From assembly GCA_022844015.1 (NCBI GenBank), contig JALHMO010000059.1, positions 1-39,082 of the forward strand: a stretch of DNA of 39,082 nucleotides, in the 5' to 3' direction. How positions within the stretch are numbered: the first letter of the stretch is position 1; the number at the start of each line of letters is the position of its first letter. This document shows positions 33,733 through 39,082 of this stretch, in pieces. The stretch comes from Reyranella sp. (GTDB lineage: Bacteria > Pseudomonadota > Alphaproteobacteria > Reyranellales > Reyranellaceae). The notes beneath the pieces are model-generated. The model was not told where the DNA came from. It saw only the letters and a list, made by a program, of their open reading frames with translations, and did not search any database. The position numbers were made by a program, and so were the translations under genes.

Positions 33733-36552
33733 TCAGTCGTCGATTCCGAGGTCGGGCTCGCCGGTGTGAGCGAGGATCGCCGCCCGCACGCGGTCCCGAA
33801 GTCGTACGACGGCGGCGAAATCGTCACCGTCCGAGGTGATCAGGTCCCCGATGTGGACGGATACGTTGCCGTGGCGTGGCAGCCAGCTGCCGTCACGCAG
33901 GATCGAGCGCGTGCCGCACAGGGTGACGGGCACGACCCCGATCCTTTGCTGGGCAGCGATGACGAAGGCTCCCAGCCGGAACGGCCGCAGGCCATAGGCG
34001 CGCCTGAAGGTGCCTTCGGGGAAGAACGCGAGCATCCGGCCGGCCTGCGCGGCGGCGAGCGCCGCGCGCGTGTCGGCTATCCCGCCTTCGGGGTCGGTGC
34101 GTTCCACGAACAAGGCGCCGAGGGCGCGCAGGAAAGGACCTGCCACGTGCTGCGCGTCGATCTCGCGCTTGACCACGAAGGCGGGCTCCCCCGGGACGAT
34201 GGCCGCTACCACCAGGCTGTCGAAGTAGCTGCTATGGTTGATGGCGAGGAGCGTTCCCTCTGCCTTCGGCCATGCCCCCGTGACCTCGACGCGAATCCCC
34301 ATCGACTGCAGCAGCAGCCGGGCTGCGGCACGCACGATCGCCCAGCGGCGCGACCGTCCGGGAACGAGAATCACCAGCGGCCACAGGACCACGGACGCTG
34401 CAAGGAGCACGCTCCACCACCAGGCAGCGTAAGCCAATGCTCCCACCGTCCGGCAGCCACGGCGCAAGGCTATCGCCAGGCCCGACAAGGCAAGGCGGAG
34501 GAGCTGCCGCGATGCGGGCTCGGCGCCCTTGCCCAGGCGATGCTGAAGGAAGAGACCGCGCGTCGCCGCGCGCCGCAGCTTGCCGCTCGAGGTCTTGAGC
34601 ACGCTGCCCGGCGGCACCAGCACGATCTCCTCGGGCGGCGCATCGAGCAGGCGCGCTGCGACGCCTTCGACCTCTCGCCGCAAGGCGGCCAACGGCGAGG
34701 CTGCGGTCGAGCGCGTCTCGGCGACGACGATCAGCCGTTCGGTGCCGGTACGAGGGTCGGAGGCGCCGAAGGCCGCGACGCAACCCTTGCGGATGCCGGC
34801 GAGGTCGCCGATGGCCGCTTCCAGCTCCTCGGGATGGATATGGCGTCCAGCCCTTATGATGATGTCCTTGGAGCGACCGGTGATGAAGACGTCGCCGCCG
34901 GCGAAGTAGGCGAGGTCTCCGCTGTTGAGCCAGGCACCGTCGAGCAGCTCCGCGGTCTTGGCGGGATTGTCGAGGTATCCCGACGAGGCCGATGGCCCGC
35001 GGAATTGCAGGCGGCCTTCCTGGCGCTCGCCGACCTCGCCGGTCGCGTCGACGATGCGAATCTGATGGCCCGGCAGCGGCTGGCCGCAGGCGACGAACTC
35101 CAGGGCGTCCGTCGCGTCGGGCGTCGCTGGCATCGCCTTTCCCCGACGGGTGAGCGCCTGCCGGTCGACCCGATCGATCACCGGCGGGCGGCCGAGGGGC
35201 GGGAAAGCGAGGCCGACGGCATTCTCGGCGAGGCCATAGACCGGCGCCATGGCGCTGCCACCGAAGCCGCAGGGGCCAAAGCGCGCCGCGAAGCGCCGGA
35301 TGGTCCGCGGGCTCACCGCCTCCGCTCCGTTGGTGACCATGCGCAAGGAGCGGAGATCGAGACCAGAGATCTTGGCATCGTCGATGCGGCGCAGGCAGAG
35401 CTCGAAGGCGAAATTCGGCGCCGCCGACAATGTTCCCTTGTGCCGGTGGATGGCCCATAGCCAGCTCTCGGGCCGTACCAGGAAGACGAGCGGGGACATG
35501 ACGACCAGCGGCGCCGCAAAGTACAGGCTGCCCAGCCATGCCCCGATCAGGCCCATGTCGTGATAGAGCGGCAGCCAGCTCACGAAGACATCGGAAGGAC
35601 CCGCCGCCATGGCCTCGCCCATGGCCCTGATGTTGGCCAGCAGGTTGGCGTGGGTGAGCACGACGCCCTTCGGATCGCCGGTGCTGCCCGAGGTGTACTG
35701 GACAAGGGCGATGTCGGTCGCGCGTCGGGTTGCCGGCAACGGCGCCCCATCCCTGCCCACGGCAGCGAGGTCGTCCACCGACTCGACGCGCCGCAGGCTT
35801 TCCAGCTGCAGCTGGAGCAGCCGGGCGATGGCGGACGCTTCCGGCGCGGCGATCAGGATGACGGCGCGTGCATTGCCCAGGATGCCGGCCTGGCGGCGCA
35901 GATGCTCCTCGACGCGCGACAGCCGTACCGGCGGGTAGATCGGTGTCGGCACGCCGCCGGCATGGAGCACGCCGAAGAAGGCGACGAAGAAGGCCTCGCT
36001 CGTCGGCAGCATGATGGCGACCCGTTCGCCCGGCTCGAGCCCGCGGACGAGCAGCCCGCGCGCCACGGCGCGCGCCCGCTCCGCGAGTTGCCGATAGCTG
36101 ATGGGCGTTTCGCGCCCCTCGCCGTCGAGCAGGACGATGTGGTTGCGCTCGCTGTGGCGATCGGCGTGCCAGTCGAGCACATCCGTCATGGTTGTCGCCG
36201 TCCCGGGCGCCGGTTCCGCCGGCCCGGCGGCGGGGGTTCGGGCAGCAAGCTCCAGAGGCGCGGCGATACGGACCTTTGCCTCGGCGAGCGCGTTGGCGAG
36301 GTCGCGCAATGTCTCGGCTTCGCCCAGCAGCTTTTCCGGCAGATGCGTGCCGAACGCCCGTTCGATGCGCAGCAGCAACTCGGCGCGCGACAGGCTGTCG
36401 AAGCCCCAGTCCCGATCCAGCGAGCCGTCGAGACCTGCCCGGTCTGCGGCCCTTCGACCGGGCCAGAGCTCGTGGGCGAGACCGCGCGCGAGCTCGACGA
36501 GCGTCTGTTCCGTTGCGTCAGGCCGTCCCGGCGGGGTGGCAATTGAGCCCAT
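33733..36552 (-). CDS. ACP - fatty-acyl-AMP ligase - 1-acylglycerol-phosphate acyltransferase fusion
   Basis: The 939-residue protein (ATG 36552; a GTG at 36582 would add ten residues) has three modules. Residues ~15-90 are a carrier domain with GFDSLSRAE (Ser53). Residues ~120-680 are an adenylate-forming domain with YTSGSTGDPKGVVL, WLPLYHDMGLIG and LNSGDLAYF, features of the FAAL clade that activates fatty acids without CoA. After a hydrophobic segment, residues ~730-939 form a PlsC-type acyltransferase with NHSSYFDSL and FPEGTF. The module order suggests a fatty acid is adenylated, loaded on the carrier and passed to a glycerophosphate or similar acceptor at the membrane. It resembles bacterial Aas in concept, but with an ACP in cis. 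Confidence 0.88.
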   Translation of the reverse strand: MGSIATPPGRPDATEQTLVELARGLAHELWPGRRAADRAGLDGSLDRDWGFDSLSRAELLLRIERAFGTHLPEKLLGEAETLRDLANALAEAKVRIAAPLELAARTPAAGPAEPAPGTATTMTDVLDWHADRHSERNHIVLLDGEGRETPISYRQLAERARAVARGLLVRGLEPGERVAIMLPTSEAFFVAFFGVLHAGGVPTPIYPPVRLSRVEEHLRRQAGILGNARAVILIAAPEASAIARLLQLQLESLRRVESVDDLAAVGRDGAPLPATRRATDIALVQYTSGSTGDPKGVVLTHANLLANIRAMGEAMAAGPSDVFVSWLPLYHDMGLIGAWLGSLYFAAPLVVMSPLVFLVRPESWLWAIHRHKGTLSAAPNFAFELCLRRIDDAKISGLDLRSLRMVTNGAEAVSPRTIRRFAARFGPCGFGGSAMAPVYGLAENAVGLAFPPLGRPPVIDRVDRQALTRRGKAMPATPDATDALEFVACGQPLPGHQIRIVDATGEVGERQEGRLQFRGPSASSGYLDNPAKTAELLDGAWLNSGDLAYFAGGDVFITGRSKDIIIRAGRHIHPEELEAAIGDLAGIRKGCVAAFGASDPRTGTERLIVVAETRSTAASPLAALRREVEGVAARLLDAPPEEIVLVPPGSVLKTSSGKLRRAATRGLFLQHRLGKGAEPASRQLLRLALSGLAIALRRGCRTVGALAYAAWWWSVLLAASVVLWPLVILVPGRSRRWAIVRAAARLLLQSMGIRVEVTGAWPKAEGTLLAINHSSYFDSLVVAAIVPGEPAFVVKREIDAQHVAGPFLRALGALFVERTDPEGGIADTRAALAAAQAGRMLAFFPEGTFRRAYGLRPFRLGAFVIAAQQRIGVVPVTLCGTRSILRDGSWLPRHGNVSVHIGDLITSDGDDFAAVVRLRDRVRAAILAHTGEPDLGIDD

Positions 36553-36565
36553 CGTCCGGCACGTT

Positions 36566-36847
36566 CTAGGTCGCCGTGGCACGGTGGAGATTGGTGAACA
36601 CCATGGAAACGCCGTAGAGCGCGATCACGATGATCGCGGGCAGGCGGTTGTGCAGCGCCGTCAGGCGCTTCTCCTGGTCGTCGATCATCTCGTTGAGCGA
36701 CTGCAGGAACCGCCCGATCGGCACCATGCCACTGTCCTTCACCGTGACCGCGAAGATCGCGGGCAGGGGATACTCGTTGACGTCGAACGTCATGGCAGCC
36801 GCTCCGGGCGCGACCGACAGGGAGGCGGCCTGGTCATCTGTCCTCAT
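36566..36847 (-). CDS. Short membrane protein resembling the C-terminal part of DUF4239/bestrophin-like proteins
   Basis: The 93-residue frame contains LNEMIDDQEKRLTALHNRLP followed by one hydrophobic span (IIVIALYGVSMVF). In my recollection this resembles the segment 'LN-x-(V/M)-I-D-x-x-x-x-R-L-x-A-L-x-N' near the C-terminal spans of DUF4239 proteins, which are normally about 250 residues. It is therefore probably a truncated relic, though it could be a working small protein. ATG 36793, with GGAG upstream, is an alternative start giving 75 residues. A FixK-type box lies 61 bp before ATG 36847, so it may head an operon with the FAAL fusion gene, which begins 13 bp after its stop. Confidence 0.5.
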   Translation of the reverse strand: MRTDDQAASLSVAPGAAAMTFDVNEYPLPAIFAVTVKDSGMVPIGRFLQSLNEMIDDQEKRLTALHNRLPAIIVIALYGVSMVFTNLHRATAT

Positions 36848-36901
36848 CGATGGATGGGTCGCGCACTGGGAACAGCCTAGGCTGCGGGCCCGCTCGGGCC
36901 T

Positions 36902-36915
36902 TTGACGCAGCGCAA
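36902..36915 (-). promoter_or_regulatory. FixK-type box at the right end of the island
   Basis: TTGACGCAGCGCAA fits TTGA-N6-(T/G)CAA; with its flanks it reads TTTGACGCAGCGCAAA. The centre is 61 bp before ATG 36847, the same spacing as at 32735-32748. It is the last such box I see. Confidence 0.45.
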
Positions 36916-37174
36916 ACGGCTGTATGGCCCGATCGATGGGCCGGCGGCGACCGGATTCAGGACGGGCGCTGCCGGGTGCACGCGCAGACAGGGTCGAGCG
37001 CTGGCGCGCCAGTCAACGCCGGCGCCGCGGGCCAAGCGGCGGCCGTTTGATGTTTACAGCGCCTGCGCGCATGGGTTCACTGCGCCCGCCGGAGCGACGC
37101 CGTTTCGGCATGGGGGACGGAGCTCGAAGGTCGATGCCGGACCCGCCTGTGGTCGAGTTGGGCTGGGACGCGCC
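36916..37174. other. Gap between the island and the DUF3592 gene
   Basis: The + frame is open here, but its translation is Arg/Ala-rich without any domain, and no ribosome binding site supports an earlier start. I see no RNA gene, repeat or clear promoter. Together with the FixK box, this leaves 327 bp (36848-37174) without a supported gene. Confidence 0.4.
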
Positions 37175-38176
37175 TTGGAAACACGCTGGATTGTCCTGAT
37201 CGCATGCATGTCCTTGCCAGCGGCTCTGGCGGTGGCGACCCTTTGGATTCAATGGCGCAACTGGCGCACCAGATCGTGGCAGCAGGCGAGCGGTCGAATC
37301 GAATCGTCCCGGGTGGCCTCGCGCGAGGTCCGCTCGAGGCGCGTCCGCACGACGGGCAGCGGGCGGAACACCGGATTCATCACCGGTGAGGATTTTCGGA
37401 CCGGGAACTTCGCCCATGTCGCCTACAGCTTTGCGGTCGGGTCGACGACCTATCGCAGCGACCGCGTCTGCCTGATGGGCGAGCCGGACGGCACCCTTCC
37501 GGCAATCCTCAAGCGCTATCCGAAAGGCAAGATCGTCACGGTCCTCTACAACCCGGAGGACCCGAACGAGTGCATTCTCGAGCGGGACGAGCCCGGCAAG
37601 ATCCGCGAGTCGTGGTTCGGCACCGCCGTCCTTGCCGCGCTCATCCTGGGTGGCTTCTTCGCCGCGACCGAAGGTGTCGACTGGTTGGGCACCGTCCTGG
37701 CGAACCCGCCGCGGGCGACCGCGGTGGTCACTCTCGCGGGGTTCGCGCTGTTCATCGCCATGTTGAGCCGCGTGTTCACGAAGCACGCGCGGGCGATGAA
37801 GAAATGGCCGACGACGGAAGGAAGGATCGTGCGATCGGAGATCACGACCACCGTGCAGCGTCACCGCCGCCCCAACCGGGCCGACGACACCGTGACCATG
37901 TACGTGCCGCGCATCGTCTATTCCTATCAGGCGGACGGCCATACCTTCGAGAGCGACGACATCGGCTGGACGACGAGCAGCAACAGGCGATCGGTGGCCG
38001 AGAAGCAGGTCAAGCGCCATCCGCTGAACGCACGCGTGCGGGTGCACTACAATCCGGCCGACCCGGCTCAGGCGACACTGTCGCCCTCCATGGGAATGAT
38101 CCCCCTGGTTCTCTGGTTCTTCGCCGCGGCCATGGCCTTTGCGGCCTTCGCCGTCGGCTGGCTCCGTAGCCCATGA
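37175..38176 (+). CDS. DUF3592 family membrane protein with two repeats
   Basis: The likely start is TTG 37175 (ETRWIVLIACMSLP follows), giving 333 residues; ATG 37208 is an alternative. A membrane span at the N terminus is followed by a DUF3592-type repeat: a strand region, YSFAVGSTTYRSDRV, then GKIVTVLYNPEDPNECIL. Two central spans (about 150-185) precede a second repeat (EGRIVRSEI, YSYQADGHTFESDDI, ARVRVHYNPADPAQATL), and a last span closes the protein. The V-x-Y-N-P-x-(D/N)-P motif in each repeat is the family hallmark. The function is unknown. Confidence 0.82.
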   Translation: METRWIVLIACMSLPAALAVATLWIQWRNWRTRSWQQASGRIESSRVASREVRSRRVRTTGSGRNTGFITGEDFRTGNFAHVAYSFAVGSTTYRSDRVCLMGEPDGTLPAILKRYPKGKIVTVLYNPEDPNECILERDEPGKIRESWFGTAVLAALILGGFFAATEGVDWLGTVLANPPRATAVVTLAGFALFIAMLSRVFTKHARAMKKWPTTEGRIVRSEITTTVQRHRRPNRADDTVTMYVPRIVYSYQADGHTFESDDIGWTTSSNRRSVAEKQVKRHPLNARVRVHYNPADPAQATLSPSMGMIPLVLWFFAAAMAFAAFAVGWLRSP

Positions 38177-38268
38177 GCTGCGAGGCTCCTCTGCGATGCT
38201 ACGCGGGACCAGGCAGGGATGAGCGGCCTGCCCATTCGTTCGTCGTGAACCCGATCGGGGAGAGTCCG

Positions 38269-38655
38269 ATGCGCCATCGACCGCCCTGGTGCCTTGCCCT
38301 CTGCAGGCTCGTCGCCGGCGCGCTTCTCCTGGCTCTGCCCGGCGCCGCTGCCCTGGGGCAGGACGCCGTTCGCCTGAACGGCGAGATGTTCATCGGCGGC
38401 GCCACGCTGGTCGATCCTCCGCCCGGCGAGCCCGCAAGCACGCATGCCTACCTGACCGTCACGGGCCCGGCGGCTCTGAGCCTCTACCGCAGCCTGCCGC
38501 CCCGGGAGGAGGACGACCTGTGCCGGGGAGACGGCCGCAAGGTGAGGCAGGCGGGCACGCTGTCGTGCTCGATCGATGCCCGCGGGCAGGAGGCGGTCTG
38601 CGATTTCGCGGTGGACCTGCGATCCGGGGCGATGGCCGGCGGACGGCCCTGTTGA
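38269..38655 (+). CDS. Exported Cys-containing protein of unknown function
   Basis: ATG 38269 is preceded by GGGGAG. The 128-residue product has a signal peptide (about 1-30, LLLALPGAAALG|QDAV). The mature part has a predicted beta-rich start (VRLNGEMFIGGATLVDPPPG, AYLTVTGPAALSLY) and four cysteines in the C-terminal half (LCRGDG, LSCSID, VCDFAV, RPC), which could form two disulfides in the periplasm. I recognise no family. It follows the DUF3592 gene on the same strand by 92 bp. Confidence 0.65.
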   Translation: MRHRPPWCLALCRLVAGALLLALPGAAALGQDAVRLNGEMFIGGATLVDPPPGEPASTHAYLTVTGPAALSLYRSLPPREEDDLCRGDGRKVRQAGTLSCSIDARGQEAVCDFAVDLRSGAMAGGRPC

Positions 38656-38801
38656 GGCCTGCCTGGCGCGCCGATGGAGCCATTCTCGATCCGATGGCAT
38701 CGCTCGCGGGTCCATCGGAGCGAGCGTCGCGTCCGGCTGGAACAGTCGGAGGGAATGTGCTCTAGGCGAGCCTGGGAAACAGAAGGTTGGGGAGGAGACT
38801 C

Positions 38802-39082
38802 GTGGTGCAGCGAAGGACAGTGATTGGTGCCGCCCTTGCGCTCGCCGTTGCGCCGGGCGGCAACCACGCATTCGCCCAGGACGCCGAGGTATCGCTGTTC
38901 AAGGTCGTCAGCGCGAAGGACGACCTGATCGTCGGCCTGACCGGCGACGAGCTCGCCAGGTTCGGGCCCGGCGTCCCGCTCGAGGTCTTCGCGGCCGAGC
39001 TGCAGCGCCGCGGGCAGCTGGCCGTATGGCAGTACGCCTCGACGCGCGGCCCCCAGGGCGAGCTGGTCATGTCGCCGGTGCA
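38802..39082 (+). CDS. Exported protein of unknown function (3' end outside window)
   Basis: Two consecutive GTG codons (38802, 38805) follow GGGGAGGAG, a strong ribosome binding site, and open a frame that runs off the window. The 93 visible residues start VVQRRTVIGAALALAV, an export signal cut near A-F-A|Q, then DAEVSLFKVVSAKDDLIVGLTGDELARFG. No family is recognised. GTG starts explain why simple ATG-based calling misses it; the opposite-strand frame here (38762-39070) is a shadow. Confidence 0.65.
   Translation, partial: MVQRRTVIGAALALAVAPGGNHAFAQDAEVSLFKVVSAKDDLIVGLTGDELARFGPGVPLEVFAAELQRRGQLAVWQYASTRGPQGELVMSPV

Noticed and set aside
33766..35460. 564-codon + strand frame opposite the FAAL fusion gene.
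   Set aside because: Antisense shadow with Asp/Gly/Arg-rich composition and no domain.
36902..37174. N-terminal extension of the DUF3592 frame back to 36902.
   Set aside because: It begins inside the FixK-type box, has no ribosome binding site and no domain; the membrane protein starts plausibly at TTG 37175.

Overview
The window is high-GC DNA with tightly packed genes and many 4-bp ATGA/TTGA/GTGA overlaps. The gene content points to an alphaproteobacterium of the Rhodospirillales/Hyphomicrobiales type: two FixK-like Crp/Fnr regulators, a prolyl-tRNA-associated deacylase, an FAAL-type ligase and a class III cyclase with a periplasmic sensor. I cannot name the genus from sequence alone.

Layout. 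(1) 0-4.6 kb is ordinary housekeeping DNA: the end of an FHA-domain gene, a yggT / DUF167 / folD run, a zinc-binding protein gene with a palindromic Zur-type operator almost touching its start codon, a Ala-tRNA(Pro)-type deacylase, rmlA and a tRNA-Gly(GCC). (2) 4.9-10.4 kb holds a periplasmic LivJ/TorT-like binding protein translationally coupled to a membrane adenylate cyclase, then an OprD-like porin, a small lipoprotein and a class I cytochrome c. (3) 10.4-36.9 kb is a stress/low-oxygen island: two paralogous FixK-type regulators, four universal stress proteins, an isoaspartyl methyltransferase (pcm), a GH1 glucosidase plus glucokinase, two ATPase-less ABC membrane proteins, a CBS-BON protein, a Lon-like protease, an acetate-CoA ligase / 2-oxoacid dehydrogenase / acyl carrier protein operon, a beta-CASP RNase-like protein, a hibernation factor fused to a cold-shock domain, and an ACP-FAAL-acyltransferase fusion. 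(4) 37.2-39.1 kb holds a DUF3592 membrane protein and two exported proteins of unknown function; the last one runs off the window.

The main finding is that the island behaves as one regulon. Reading by eye, I find ten matches to the FixK/FNR-type pattern TTGA-N6-(T/G)CAA. All ten lie between genes of the 12.1-36.9 kb island, mostly in divergent promoter gaps, and I saw none inside a gene or in the first 12 kb. Two are perfect TTGAT-N4-ATCAA. Both Crp/Fnr proteins in the island carry the E-x-x-S-R recognition-helix residues that read TTGAT half-sites, but they lack an N-terminal cysteine cluster. A nearly identical 31-bp element precedes both regulator genes. The simplest model is an upstream sensor (for example a FixLJ-type pair outside the window) that switches on two FixK proteins, which then drive a local dormancy programme: protein repair and proteolysis, ribosome hibernation, RNA turnover, cytosolic glucoside use and acetyl/acyl-group metabolism.

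Two very small genes, missed by length-based gene calling, flank the perfect FNR-type box at 24.5 kb. One is a 29-codon ORF whose stop overlaps the GTG start of the Lon-like protease. The other is a divergent 43-residue single-span membrane peptide with a strong ribosome binding site.
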